A stretch of DNA of 64,000 nt from Coprinellus micaceus (GCA_951394405.1 OX596338.1:2852001-2916000), one strand, 5' to 3'. Counted from the stretch's first letter, positions 36,396 to 48,847 are shown. Numbers and translations: made by a program. The notes: generated from the letters alone by a model not told the origin.

Positions 36396-39300
36396 ATGGA
36401 CTCCCGCCCCAACAACATCCACGAGCTCTTCTCCAGGGCATCGACGCCCCCTGCACACGGCTCGCCCTTCTCCCAGCAGCCCACCCAGCCGCAACAGCCG
36501 CCGCCTGCCCCCCAGCAGCCCGCGGCATCCCCAGCTTCTTCTGATTTAATCGACTCCCTGTTTCAGAACATTCTCCCCACTCAGGGTCAGCAGCAGCAGC
36601 AGCATCAGCAGCAGCCAGCGAGTCTGGATGCGCCCCTGCCGAATCCCGACACTTATCAAGTCGTTTCTGCACCTATTTCCCCGGCTATGCCCTTGAAGGA
36701 CGAGCCCATTTCCTCTACTCCTCCTGCTTCGTCTTCTTCTCCTCAACAGGCTGCCCAGGATAGGCAGAATGCCTTGCTTTCGCTCTTGAACAACCCCCAG
36801 CCGCAGCCAGCGTCTCGCTCCGTAGCCGCGCAATCGAACGCGCCACCCCAACAGGTTCCAACTCCCCCAGGATCATCCAGATCGATTTTGTCTCCTCCAA
36901 CTTATCCTAGCCAGAGTGATAACATAAATCAAAAGATCCTGCTCGAGCAGCTTATGGGAAGGTATGTTCATGCTTTACACTTAACATACTTGCCTCGCGT
37001 ACTACCCCTGCGCCCTTCGGCCGCATTGCACTATCTGTTTCCTTTCTCGGCCGGGTCTATGCAGTTATTGAGTCCATCCACTAATCTCGGTCTACCTCTA
37101 GCGCTATCACCAATAGACCAAGCTATCCAGAGTCTCAAAGGAGCGTCCAGACCGTGTCTGCTCCTTCTCCCCCTATCAGCATCTCTCAACGCGAGGGAGA
37201 CTATAGATCCTACAACCCTCATGAACAGCACGAAGCCTCTCCTCGCCCTCAGCCGGCCCTCCCTCCGGTGGTCAATGTTCCTCCTCAGCAATCTCCCCAG
37301 CTGCTTCAGCAACCCGCCCCTCTCCCGACGATCTACCCTTCACAGCAAGCCCCTCCTCCCCCGCCACCTCAACAGCAGCAATCCCAACAGCCTGTTTCTG
37401 TTCAGCAGCAATCGAACAACACCCCATCTCCCCGGCGCTCCATGTTCGAGTTCATGTCTCCCTTTGACCACCTTTCCTCCATGACTGGGTCTGTCAAGAA
37501 GAAGCCCGTGCCACCCCAGCAGAATTCGAGCCCCGAAGACTCGGCCTACACTCATGACTCCTCCTGGACCGCTATCTCTGATCCCAAGCGCCAGTCTATG
37601 GAGAATTTGCTGGACACCTTGACCCGAAGCACGGTTCCAGTACCTCCCCTCCCTCCTCAGCATTCGATGCAGATGCAGCCTGGGTACGAGCCTTACCTCA
37701 GCGATCAGAGCTACGCGACGGCCCAGAACGTGATGTACCCTCCCCCTCCTCAAAATCGCGCCCCTCCTCCTGGGCCGCCGGCGCCGAAGCTGAACCAGCC
37801 GGGCGTAAACCGTCAGGGATCGCCCCGAGGTTCACCCCCGAAGCCCCAGCCTCGCGTTCCCCAACAGCAGCAGCAGCAACAGCCCGCTGTTCAAGCAGCC
37901 TCGAGCAATGGCCGTCGCGACAAGGATGGCTCTCCCGTTCCGAGGAACGCAGGAAGGAATAAGAACGTTCAGCAGGCCAAGTTGGCCAACAAGAACCAGC
38001 CGAGCCCTGGCCCTCAGTCTCAAACTCTCGTTTTCGATGTTGCCATTGGTCACGACGACATTCAAGCGCCTGGTGACTCGGTCAAGTCGACTGCTATCGC
38101 TCTCGTTCGTCAAGAATCTGTCTTCCTTCCCGGAACCACCATCGGCGCTACGCACTGGGTTGCGTATGCGATGACCAGAGGTATGGTGTCCTTTCCACAT
38201 TCGCATCCGAACGTGTGTGCTAAATATCTGCGACAGGTCGTGTTCGTGTCATCTCGCGATCCAGTGGAGATCGCACTCTCCTCCAGCTCCCCAACATATT
38301 CTCCCAGCAGACCAGCGTCATCGACATGGCTGTCTTTGGCAATCGTCTCGCCGGTGTAACCTCTGATGGTGGATTCGTGCTCTGGGAACTTCCAGAAACG
38401 ATCACTGACGATGTTCCGTACGTTACATTGATCCTTTGCCTTTATCTTCAACTTCTGACTTCGAATTCGCAGGGGACACCTTCTCTTATGTATTCGTCCC
38501 GCTGTACACGCCATTGAGGCGCTGCGCGCCGTCAAGTGGCACTCCAAGGAGCCCGATACTCTTGCCGTTGCCTCGGACAACAAGGTCTATGTCATCGACC
38601 TCGCCAATGTCACTGCTCTTCACCAGCCCATCGTTCACTCCGAACTCCACCACATCGCCAACATCTATCATGTGCCTTCAGTATGTGAACCTTATAGTTT
38701 GTATTGAAAGTATTTGACTTAACCTCTCTCCCACAGGCCATTTGTGCCTTTGACTTCGACGTTCTCCACTATTCTCTCGCTGCTGTCACAGAAGACTCCA
38801 CCCTTACCCTCTGGAACCTGCAGGACACGATTCCCTATGTCACCCAGAAGGTGCGCGGCGAGGGCATTCCTTCCTCCATCACCTTCGTCGACGGAGGCAT
38901 AGTCATTGGGAGGAAGAACGGCACCGTGTTCCAGCTCCTTGCCGCCTCCAACAGGAACGTCTTGTCCACCATCCACTTTGTCAACAGCGACGCGCCGGGC
39001 AGCGAGGACCCCGACATGTTTGGTCACGCCAACTACGACAGCAGGATCCAGACACTCTGGATTGCCAATAGTCGCCGCGAGAGCTTGATCGCATGCAAGA
39101 TCAGTATCGAATCATCCTTCTTCAACGGTGAAGAACGCGTTCAAGGCCAGTTCGAGCAGCTCGTCGAGTTTTCTGGGCCCAAGCCGACCATCCATTTCGT
39201 CATTCTTTCGGCTGATTCGGATCCCCATGGCGAGGAAGCCCACGCAGCGTGCATTGCTGCGAAGATTCCAGCGACTGAGTTGGCTTTGGTGGCGTTCTCA

Positions 39301-41398
39301 GTGCACTCGAGCGGGGTGGACCAAGTACTCGTCCGAAAGGAGTGGTTTGACTCCGCATTAATGTCGGCGCGTGCGAAATTCCCCGCGATGGAGCTCGCAC
39401 CGCAGGCCCTTCGTAACTCTCCTCCGCCCGAGCCCGTCGTCGCTGCAAAGTCCATCCGCGGTCCCTTGCCCATCCCTCCTTCGGGTCCGCTGCCCCAAGC
39501 GCCTATCAACGTGGCCTCCGCTGTTAACCCCAATCTCTACCAGCAGCCTCCTCGTGGTCGCACCCCTCCTTCTGACGAAGTCGAGCACGACTACAGCAAC
39601 AATAGGCCTGAGGAGATTCGTCAGCAGGAGCCTAAAGGCAAAGGCAACAAGGGGGGCAAGAACGTTAATTGGAAGGAGAAGGACGAGGGCAGCTCCAAGG
39701 AGACGAGCAGCAACAACAATAGTAACAAGGACAAGGTCCCTAAGCAGCAGAGCGATGCCAATATCATTAACGAAAGCGCTCTTGGACAAGCACTCTCAAA
39801 GGAGATTAAGAAGACCGAAGATAACCTGCACTCTCGTCTCGGTCGCTTGATTTCCAAGGAGATGGAGAAACAGCGTGAGTGCCGTCGCCTCGTTATGAGT
39901 TTCGTTTGAAGCCTGACTTGATCCATGTAGACCAACGTCTCGAAGAGGCGCGGGCGACAGAGCAGATCGAGGACTCCGTACGGCAAGAGAAGATCCTGAA
40001 ATTGATCTCGACAGAGCTGACGAGGAACACCACTCGCGTCGTCGAGCTCGCTGTCAAGAGCGAGGTCCAGAACTCTGTGCTCCCATCGCTGGAGAACATC
40101 ACCAAGCACGAGGTCAGGAGTGCGTTGAGCGATCAGGTTGGGCGGGGTCTCGTCGATGTTATCGCTCAGGTGCGGTCTATCCTCTGTTGATTCCCGTCTC
40201 TATCTCACGTCCCACCAGAACTTGCCCATCGAGGTCGAGAAGCTCATCACTCGCCCCGACATCACGAGCCACTTTGCCCATGTTCTGTCTAATAGCCTCG
40301 GCCCTCTCATCGAGCGTCAGGTTAAGGAAGCCGTGAACAAGTCCTTCCTCCCCGTGTACACCCAGCAGTCTTCCAACCTCCACCAAGAGGTTTTGCGGGA
40401 GTTCAGAGGAGAGATCCATCGTCTGAAGAACGAAATTACCTCATACCAGACTGAGGCGTTCCGCAACTATGAGGTGTGTGGTTCGATCTCCTTATCTGTC
40501 CACCGCATTATTCACAACATCCTGTTAGACGTCCCTTCGCGATCTTGAGCACAGTGTCCGAGTGCTGAACGACCAAGTCAAGTTTTTGAGCGCGCAGGCG
40601 GCGCAGGCAGCGCAGCCGGTGCCCAATCACCACATCCAGCAACAGGTCCAACAAGGGCCTCAATCGTCGCCCGCAAACAACCTGCCTGGAGGAGGTCCTC
40701 TTCCTCGTCAACCCTTGCCCCCCGTGCCTCAGGGTCCTTCGGCTTATCCTACCCACCCCTACCAGACTGCGCCCGCCTCCATCCCACAGCAACAGCCACC
40801 AAGTGCTACCGCTGTGCAGCAGCAGCAGCAACCCTGGTTCAATATCGCTGCTCCTCAGGCTTCTCACCCTGCAACTATCCCCCAGCCTCCTCAGCCTGAG
40901 CGCACCCCGCCCATCAAGGCGGAGCAGTGGGACGACATCTACCTCGGCGTTCTCCACACGCAGGACCCGGCCAAGCTTCGTGATCTCCTCTCGCACTCCA
41001 ACCCGGATATTATCATGCCTTTGAACGGACCATCGCTGGTATCCCAGGCTGTTATCTTGACTCTTGTACACCGGGTAAGTTTTATCGTCGAGTTCATCAG
41101 CCAATCCTAGTCTAACTGACTTTTTGTATAGCTGTCCGCTATCGTCGGCGAGACCCCGCCGAATGACGACTCCTTCAAAACTTCCTTGTGGTGGCTGCAG
41201 CGCTCTGTGTCCGTCTTGCGCCCCGAGGATAAGCTCATCACCGACTTCATTCCCCGCGTCATTCCTAATGTCCAACATCTCCTCAACACTACCAAGCAGC
41301 GCTTGACTATCCTCCCCGGCACCCCTCCCATGATCGAGACTTCCCGAACGTTGTCGGACATCCAGGAGAACCTGAGGAGGAAGGTCATCTCTCTGTGA
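36396..41398 (+). CDS. EDC4: Enhancer of mRNA decapping 4 (EDC4/Ge-1)-like protein
   Basis: Large P-body scaffold that links Dcp1/Dcp2 to promote mRNA decapping. Starts MDSRPNNIHELFSRASTPPA, followed by long Q/P/S-rich disorder with short motifs (DLIDSLFQNILP, MFEFMSPFDHLSSM). A WD40-like region spans about 38.0-39.2 kb: TLVFDVAIGHDDIQ, VIDMAVFGNRLAGVTSDGG, ALRAVKWHSKEPDTLAVASD and FDVLHYSLAAVTEDSTLTLW. After a charged linker comes the helical C-terminal Ge-1 region: ALGQALSKEIKKTEDNLHS, ELTRNTTRVVELAVKSEVQ and, at the end, WWLQRSVSVLRPEDKLITDF. Around nine short introns. Domain order matches EDC4 of animals and plants. The start is 228 bp from the divergent metallothionein gene. Confidence 0.87.
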
Positions 41399-42242
41399 GA
41401 TGTGGCTCCCCTTTGATCGCTTCCTTGCCTCCAATTTGCTATGTCATCCTTTCCCTCGACTTTGTCGCCCACACTATCCTGAGGCGTATACGACCCTATG
41501 ACTGACCTGCTTATGATCTCATTATTCGACTCGCAGCCAGCGGTAGCACCGTTCAACGCTCGAGCTCTTAACCATTATGACCCCACGACTTTCCATTTCT
41601 CTTCCTTTATCTTGGTACATTGCGACGTCGGCACAGGCCGCGTTATACCAATCATCTTGATGATGCTCTCTCTACCTTATCAGAGTTGCTTGACTGCTCT
41701 CCATTACTGCACTCTACATGCTTCGGCCCATGGGCTCCTCCTTTCTCTGTACGATACTTCGAAAACACCACGTTGATGGCTATCCCTCTGCTACAATAAT
41801 ACACTGCTACTTGTCTTGTTCTTTGTTGTACCTAGATAAGTGTTGTACAAGCTTGAATCGGATTTTCTTGCTACCTCTCGAGTGTGCACCGCACCCCGAC
41901 TCTCTTCAACTTCTAGACCTTCAAATTGAAACAGATAAGTTCTCTTGGCGGACCTGTCGTGATCACGTTGTTTACGCGCTGACACTCTCCTCGGCTGCAG
42001 TCGTCCCACATTCTTCCTCGCCCACCACAACGATCCCGAGGTCGTGTTCAACGCTGCAGGCACAGTCTGAACGTATTTGCGCCTCCATTTAGACGCCCAT
42101 AAAAGGTCTTATCAGCAAGCGAGCTGACGCGCTGATACCCGCAAGCGGAGCAGGCTACTTTTGGAACGGTCAACTGCGGTCTACATTCCACTCAAAACCT
42201 CCACCACAACACCGGATCCAAACCAGAAGCTAGGGAGGAAAT
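41399..42242. other. Intergenic spacer
   Basis: About 840 bp between EDC4 and SFT2. No frame with recognisable content; the start of the spacer is T/C-rich and probably EDC4 3' UTR. Confidence 0.5.
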
Positions 42243-43008
42243 ATGGCAGGAGGATGGTTAAATCTCGAGTCGGCGACGAGCGTCATTCCGGAAACACAGT
42301 TCTTTGAGGGAGATTCTGCGTTCAAGTCGCTGGGATTGTCGAGGACGACGCGGTTGTATGGGTTCATCGGGTGGTATGTCTTCGTCTTCGCTGGCATTGA
42401 ACTATGCTTATGTGCTGGATTGCAGCTTGGTCATTGGGTTCGTGCTAAGCTTACTGGGCGCCATCGTGCTATTCTTCCAACAGTTGGGTATCTTTGCTGG
42501 TGCGTGTTCTCCTGTTGGAGCGGTTTGCTGCGCAGCTGAAGCTCACCTGACAATCAGTGCTGTTCGGTATTGGAACGGTCATCTCTTTGGTTGGGACTGG
42601 ATTCCTCATCGGCGTACGTCCTGACGATTACTGGGAGTGCTCCTGTTTCTAACCCTATGTTCGCGTTCTCCAGTTCCTGAAGCAGCTCAAGCTGGCAAGT
42701 CACCCGTTTCCCATCCAAGGTTGTCCCTAGACCCTAACACCATTCTTCCAGATGTTTAAACCCGTCCGAGTGGTAGCAGCCATCATCTTCCTAGCCTCCA
42801 TAGGCATGATCTTCGTCGCTGCGTTTGTGATCAAGAGCGATGTACGTGGCATGTCTTTCACAGCGCTGGCGAAGCGATCTCATTCTCGGCCTTCTAGGTC
42901 CTTTGCTTGGTATTCGTCTTCGTCGAATACCTCGCGTATATCTGGTATACCCTATCGTATATCCCTTACGCACGAGCCGCAGTTACCAAGGCCGTTGGCC
43001 TTGGCTAG
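42243..43008 (+). CDS. SFT2: SFT2-like Golgi vesicle transport membrane protein
   Basis: Four-span membrane protein of the Got1/Sft2 family, acting in endosome-to-Golgi and intra-Golgi vesicle fusion. It starts MAGGWLNLESATSVIPETQF. Membrane segments are LVIGFVLSLLGAIVLFFQQL, VLFGIGTVISLVGTGFLIGF, VVAAIIFLASIGMIFVAAFV and LVFVFVEYLAYIWYTLSYIP. The linker FLKQLKLMFKPVR between segments 2 and 3 and the end YIPYARAAVTKAV are family marks. Introns fall at about 42376-42424, 42486-42557, 42615-42674, 42695-42751 and 42843-42899. Length of about 165-170 residues is normal. The 3' end is 179 bp from that of the convergent glyoxalase II gene. Confidence 0.93.
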
Positions 43009-43186
43009 TCGCCTTCTTGCTGCGCGGCACGCCCCCGAGATGCTCAAAACGATGCAATGCCACCCACGACAGCCAAGTGATATAATACAATTCGCCCTTT
43101 GCACGTTCGGTAAAATACTCTCCTCTAATTCAGTGCAGAGCTGGAATGTCAACCTTAGACTTCCGCTACCCTCAGAGATGGTGTGT

Positions 43187-44245
43187 TCACCCTCGGTACG
43201 CATTCTTCAGCCCTCTCAACTCATCCATGATCTTGCTATCTGGAGTCCCGGCCGTAGCGCCCGTCGCAGCTCTAAAGACCAGCTTAGTAAAACTTCGCAA
43301 GAGGTTATTCATGGACTCACCTCACGACATCCGAGTCGAGCCGCATGAAGACGTTCCATTTCTTCTCGTCCGCAATCGTTGTCAATCCTGTCGTCTGTTC
43401 GTTCTTCTCGACGATGTCTGCAAGCCTTTTCAAGTCCGGATTTCCTGGGTCGATATGTTGCCCAAACCGAAGACTTGCAGACGTGTATTCGTGACCGTTG
43501 TAAACGATGGTCTCGTCAGGAAGAGTTCCAAGGTAATTCAGAGCCGCATCCATCTCGCTCCCAACGCCCTCGAAAAATCGGCCGCAACCAGCGATGAAAA
43601 GAGTATCTCCAGTGAAGACCCCTCCAGGATGGTTCTTGTTCGCTTCGTCAGTGACATAGTAGCAGATGGAATCCTGTGTGTGGCATGGGGTGGCAAAGCA
43701 TCTGATCATGAGAAGGACGCCAGAATTAGAGAGACATTCTCGCCAAGCTCGCTGGGAAACCCCGACACTCACTTCACCTTGATGTTTCCAATAGTGAACT
43801 CATCTTGATCTTTTACTGGATGTGTGAGCCCCAGAACTTTGACACTCCCGCCGTAGATCGGTGCGTCTGGCAGCTCCTTGGCCTTTATAGTGAATTTTGA
43901 GCGTCGACCGTCGCTTGAATGTCAACAGGATCACGCACAAAATCCTTGGAAGGAATCCTGTCAGCATGAACAAGACAATATAGAGCAGCTGGTACCGACT
44001 TTGTTTCCTCCGCTGTGGTCAAAGTGGTGGTGGGTGGTAAGGGCCGCGACAATGTTCACCCCTAATTCCTTTGCTTTGGCTGTCACTTTGTCGGTGTCGA
44101 ACACATCGACTGCTGCGGCTTGATTTGACGGTTCGTCGATCAGGAGGTAAGCGTAGTTGTCTTCACGAACTGGAACAGGTACGACCCTCATCGTTCGTCG
44201 TGCAGAAGAAGAGAACTGACGAAACTGGCGCAGGAATGGGTTCAT
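43187..44245 (-). CDS. GLO2: Hydroxyacylglutathione hydrolase (glyoxalase II)
   Basis: Metallo-beta-lactamase-fold thioesterase that completes methylglyoxal detoxification by hydrolysing S-lactoylglutathione. Metal-binding motifs are intact: TTHHHFDHSGGN, FATPCHTQDSICYY, GVFTGDTLFIAGCGRFFEG and VYNGHEYT. The substrate-binding end MRLDSDVVRAATGA is completed by a last exon ending LRGLKNAYRG, reached over an intron at about 43312-43273. The first Met gives MNPFLRQFRQFSSSARRTM, an Arg/Ser-rich presequence typical of mitochondrial import. The second Met at residue 19 begins MRVVPVPVREDNYAYLL, the usual cytosolic start. Two compartments from one gene is an inference, but known in yeast and animals. 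Confidence 0.94.
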
Positions 44246-44643
44246 GAGTCTTCGTCAGCCTGTGCAGCCGCCGGTTTTGCTTCCGTGTAGCGATGACGAT
44301 TTCGCGTGCGACACCAGAGCCGAAGCGATGGCCACATTGACGGAGGCCGGCCATCACCGACAGACAGGCGCCCACTTGTGGAGTTGACATGATGGCAACA
44401 AACCCCTTGCCGGCGAGCAGTGGGGAAATACGGTGGATGGGCGGTGTCCCAGGGACATCCAACTTCTCTCTTCCTTTCCAACTCTCACGCACTCACCAGG
44501 TCCTAAGACCGTCCCCTCATTCGTTTCTCGCTCGTTTGGCTATTTATCGGTTCCAGTTTTATGGTGGTTGCCTTGGGGCAACCTGTTACTTCAATCTTCA
44601 GCCCTCGTCGATCCCTCTGTGCTAGTCACTGATCCCCTACGCG
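44246..44643. other. Divergent promoter region
   Basis: About 400 bp between the glyoxalase II start and the mucin-like gene. Short open frames on both strands lack recognisable content. Confidence 0.45.
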
Positions 44644-44788
44644 ATGGTAAGCTACCATGCTGGACATGCCCCTTTCAATGCACTTACTTGGACTTTTACG
44701 TATATTCAGGCGCGAAGGGCGATACCTTTCGGCCACTCCAAGAGAGGGCCTTTAGACAAGCTGGAACAAACGTGCAAAGGCTACGGAG

Positions 44789-45745
44789 GTGCGCAAAGCA
44801 TTCTCATTATCAATGCAAGCCACAATTTTGATGTCATTATTTAAATCAGAGAGAATGCTATACCACGTCGAATGCATGTTATGGTGGTCTACCGTCGGCA
44901 AGACCACGACCGCCAAGGCCACGACGAGTGCACAACCTCCGGTGGCATCCACTACTGCTCCAGTCCCCTCCCCATCTCCCCCGGAAGTCACACGCACTAC
45001 GGCTGCACCACCACCTCACGCAAGCACGTCAGCTCCGAGCGACGATGGCTCCAAACCACCTCCGCCTAATAGCACCCTGGCCAACGGAAACTCTGGCGGC
45101 GACGGCAGCACAACCGCGACTCCAACGGGTTCGAACGAGACACCTACCTCCACTGGTGAGTCCCCGGCAGACGGCTCATCAAGCAGCGACTCGAGTGGGG
45201 GCCCAAATAACGGTGGAGAATCCACCAGTAGTAGCCGTCAAGGCGGGTCCAGCGGCGGCAGCACTGGTAACACGAGCTCTTCCTCAGGCGGCTCCTCTTC
45301 TGGGCTCACAGTATCTACAGACTCCAACGGCAATGCCCTTCCCACGTCCCTCCCCGCGGGCGCCACTGCCACAGCAGGCGACCCATTCATAGGCATCGGA
45401 GGCACAACCGCTCGCCCCTCAACCACAGACCAGACCTCCGCTGGCAGCGTCGGAGCGTCGCAGAATGGCTCCAATACAGGCGCTATTGTAGGGGGGATCT
45501 TAGGTGCGCTTGCACTGATAGTCATCCTTGTGGTAGTGTTGCTCTTTGTACGCCGCCGACGCCGGAATCAGCGCGTCGCCCCCTCCGCTGAATTCATGCA
45601 GCGTTACGGGAACACCGCGACGTTACATTCGCCCATACCCACACCCACAAGAGGGTACGAGGATGATGTGTCCACCCCTCCATATCATCACCCCACCCAG
45701 TACCCCTTCGCTGCCGTCCCAGAGAAGTCGCCGGGAGGGCCATAG
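44789..45745 (+). CDS. Mucin-like single-pass membrane protein
   Basis: An S/T/G/P-rich ectodomain of more than 200 residues, likely O-glycosylated, is followed by one membrane helix (GAIVGGILGALALIVILVVV) and a basic stop-transfer RRRRRNQR. The cytosolic tail of about 55 residues is proline-rich (YEDDVSTPPYHHPTQY). This resembles the Mid2/Wsc-style surface sensors and the many SKG6-type TM proteins of basidiomycetes. The 5' end is unresolved: the frame opens at 44789 but no signal peptide is visible there. An ATG followed at once by GTAAGC at 44644, with an acceptor near 44710, may mark the true first exon. Role as a cell-wall sensor is inference from architecture only. Confidence 0.65.
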   Translation: MRKAFSLSMQATILMSLFKSERMLYHVECMLWWSTVGKTTTAKATTSAQPPVASTTAPVPSPSPPEVTRTTAAPPPHASTSAPSDDGSKPPPPNSTLANGNSGGDGSTTATPTGSNETPTSTGESPADGSSSSDSSGGPNNGGESTSSSRQGGSSGGSTGNTSSSSGGSSSGLTVSTDSNGNALPTSLPAGATATAGDPFIGIGGTTARPSTTDQTSAGSVGASQNGSNTGAIVGGILGALALIVILVVVLLFVRRRRRNQRVAPSAEFMQRYGNTATLHSPIPTPTRGYEDDVSTPPYHHPTQYPFAAVPEKSPGGP

Positions 45746-46049
45746 TGCTTTGCCCGGCTCTGTCGTCCCAGTTCTTCTTCCATTCGCCCTCCTCTACGAC
45801 ACGCTACAGGGTTTATACCCCCCATTCTCCAGTGTACTATTTTTGTTCGCCATTTGAGTCGGATCTTTCTTGTAGGAAACCATCACCGTTCCTAGTTTCA
45901 GCTTCTCCGGTTGTATGTACCCTCAGAGAATTTGTCTGCCAATTAGTCGCCCCGTTGTTAAACACAACATTGTACATATACCATACAAAAATTAAGGAGA
46001 GGGAAAACGATATCGACCTGACTGCGACCTCGGGCGGTACGTCTCCATA
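45746..46049. other. Convergent 3' spacer
   Basis: About 300 bp between the mucin-like gene and SRP101 stops; no gene seen. Confidence 0.5.
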
Positions 46050-48555
46050 CTAGTCGCTCAGAATGGCTTGCACGACGTTAGCAACGCGAAGTTGTCGCAA
46101 GTCGGTGTAGGTCTGTGTCCGCGCTTCAGCACCAACCCACCTCAATTACGACAAGGGAAAAGAGCTCACCTGACCGCAGCCAACGAAGATAATAGGCTGG
46201 CCGGTAACATAAGTCATCGAAAGTGCAGCACCGACCTAAGTTTCCACAGATTGTGAGCAACGACACACTCGGGAAGTGATACACCCACCTTGTCGTCTAC
46301 AGTATCCCACTTCGTCACCAACATCCCATCAATCCCGCGTCCCTTCCCTGCACCCGAAGCAGATGAGAAGTCTTTCAGCGCGCGATCGAATTTGGTCAGC
46401 TGGTCGACGGCTTCGTTTCCGACGAGAGCTTCGCCAACAAAGATGATTTTGTCGGGGCTATTCACGGCGACGAGCTGGATTGTTCCCGGTCAGGAACGTC
46501 TATCAATAGAATCACATTTAGCTGACCTTCGCGAGGGCGCGCATCAATGGCTGTGGAGTCGAATGTCTGTAATTAGTCGGTGCTTGGATCGGTCATAGGA
46601 GACATACCTCGTTATCCTGCATCCGACCAGCGGTATCAATGAGGACGACGTCGAAGTCGTTATCGCGACCTGAGAAGGAGCACCGTTAACACGTCGACTT
46701 GTAACACACCTCGGGAGAAGGTGGAAGCCTACCATAGTGAATAGCCTCTCTCGCGATACCAGCGGCATCCTTGCCATACCCCCTCTCAAAGAGCTCGACG
46801 CGACCCTTGCTGTCTCCGGCCCCGTTCATCCCAAGCATGCTAAGATTGCGCACGTGTACACGCAGTTGCTCAACAGCACCACTCCTGAAGGTATCGCAAG
46901 CCGCAATGAGCACTCGCAATCCGTTCTGTATCAGCCAGAAGCAGACTTTGGATAAATTTGTGCTCTTGCCGACTCCGTTGACACCGACGAAGGTTATGCT
47001 GTAGGGCATGCGCTGTTGAGTCGATGATAGGGCCGACGACCGCTTGCTCTTAATAGACAATAAGAGGTCTGTCGAGGTTTTGGGTGTGAGGATCCGTGTC
47101 AGGGAGCTGGACAACGCCAGCTTGACAGCAGCATTGGTAGCTGTAGAATGTCAGTCACTACACAACGAGGAGAACGACTGTGCGCACTCTGGAATCCTCC
47201 GACCTTCTGCCCAACAAGCGTCTCCCCAACGCCCTCGCATACCTTCTCCGCAATGTCCATCGCCACATTCTTCTTCATCAAATGCTGTTTCATGGCGTCC
47301 AAGACCGGCTTCAGATCCTCCTCTGTCAACACCTTCGACCCCGTTAACCTCGCAAACAGCGATCCAATCGTCGACTTAGGCTTGCTGCTATCCAGTGGCT
47401 TCAACGCATTCGTGATAGCATCATTGGCGTCCTTGTCCGCACCAAATTCCCAGTCCTTGACCTCGTACATGCCGTCCCCGGTGCGGGTGCCCAAGGACGA
47501 TTGGTCGACCAGAGCTTTCAAGTCCAATTTGCCGGGGGCATCATCCGGTTTGTCCATGCTGAAGTCGAGCGACGCCATCTCGGACTCCGTAGGTGCTTGG
47601 TCGCCCCACTTGCGCTGTGTCTTGGCTTTGCCCTTCTTCTTGGGCGTGGCTTCGGAGCTACGAAGCGTGAGGGGATGTAATTTCAGGGAAGATGACAAAA
47701 ACACGCACTCGGAGCCCGGATGGCTTTCCCTCCCGCTCGAGGAATCCACCATCCGTCCGCCCCTGCCCCCTCGCCGCCCACCTCTCCCGCGCAGCCGGTT
47801 CTTGAGTGCCTGGACATTTCTGGCAATCTGTTGCTCATCCTGGGAGGTGTCCGGATTGACAGAGGGTTCGGTGCTCTGATCGTCGGAAGGTGGTGTGCTC
47901 AACTCCTCGACGGTGGCACGAACAGGGGCCCTAAGTCGAGATTTGCGCTCCTGCTCCAATGTTAATCGTCGCACCGTAAATGCCCAATGCTACTTACCAA
48001 AGCAGCCTTTTCCTCAAACCCACGCAAAACCTTGTCGAAGATAGTGTCCCACCCTTCAAATGCTTTGGCAAAATCCCATGTCGTGGCCTGACTCGCAGCA
48101 GCCTTGGCAGAGTTAAGCGCGTGTAGAGAAGCAACGAAGGCAGCGAGGAAAGGCTCGAAGTACTTGATGAAGAGCGTTTTGAGAGCAGCCAGTAAGTCGT
48201 CCACGTAGGTCAGTTGAAGGATGCGCTGGTAAGCTACCTGATGTCCGGCTATTCAAAGGTGTGTGATCTCGACAACTGGAGATACTTACCACGAATATGA
48301 GCTCCAGGTCGTTCACAAATGTCCATTTTACGGCGTAACCATCTTTCTCGTACTTCTCCTCAGCGGTCCTGCCTTCGATAAGGGCTTCACGAATGAGGGA
48401 GTTGACCGGTGAGGCGGAGGATGATGCGAGCTGCGCCGCGTCCGGTGTGAACGAACGGGACCAGAGAACGATCCCTCCTGCATGACTGTCAGTAATGTGT
48501 GATTTATTACTTCAACACAAGCACCTTTGTGTGATATTGAGCAGAGGTCGAGCAT
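46050..48555 (-). CDS. SRP101: Signal recognition particle receptor subunit alpha
   Basis: SRP receptor alpha GTPase of the ER membrane, which docks SRP-ribosome complexes. It starts MLDLCSISHKGG, then LIREALIEGRTAEE and VNDLELIFV of the SRX longin domain, continued by AYQRILQLTYVDDLLAALKT. A basic linker with an RGRGGRRGGRGGR cluster leads to the NG domain: MKKNVAMDIAEKVCEGVGE-type helices, the G1 loop FVGVNGVGKSTNLSKV, VLIAACDTFRSGAVEQLRVH, a DTAGR-type exon, TKWDTVDDKVG and IIFVGCGQTYTDLR. The end is QLRVANVVQAILSD. Many introns of 50-70 nt. A transposon ends 3 nt upstream of the start codon, so the native leader and promoter now lie beyond 50486. Confidence 0.95.
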
Positions 48556-48558
48556 AGT
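48555..48558. repeat. Target-site duplication, left copy (TAGT)
   Basis: TAGT directly outside the left repeat. Its first base is also the first base of the SRP101 start codon on the minus strand. Confidence 0.75.
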
Positions 48559-48847
48559 TTACGGTGGACCATAGTGGCATGGTCTAATTTCGATTTTGAT
48601 TTTTGACCTGGCCGTGTGAGAACCGATTTCGGCCTCGTGCCCGGCGCGGGGGGTAGGGTGTCCGGGCTATATCCCGCCCTCTCCTGCCTTTTCATGAGTA
48701 TATAGGGTGGTATTGGCCTCAAATAGAGCCTCCCCAGAGACGAGGGGACGATTTAAACGCGATTCACAAAACTCCGGGATTTACGGAGTTCCGTCTGGCC
48801 CCTGAATAGCCTTCGTGCAAGGCAGCACCGTAGATAACTCACAAAGG
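48559..48847 (+). repeat. Left terminal inverted repeat
   Basis: Starts TTACGGTGGACC and runs inward to ACAAAGG. It is the reverse complement of 50194-50482 apart from one C/T difference near the inner edge. It includes a 50-codon open frame read outward toward SRP101. Confidence 0.93.

Noticed and set aside
40508..41434. 308-codon open frame on the minus strand
   Set aside because: Antisense to the conserved C-terminal exons of EDC4.
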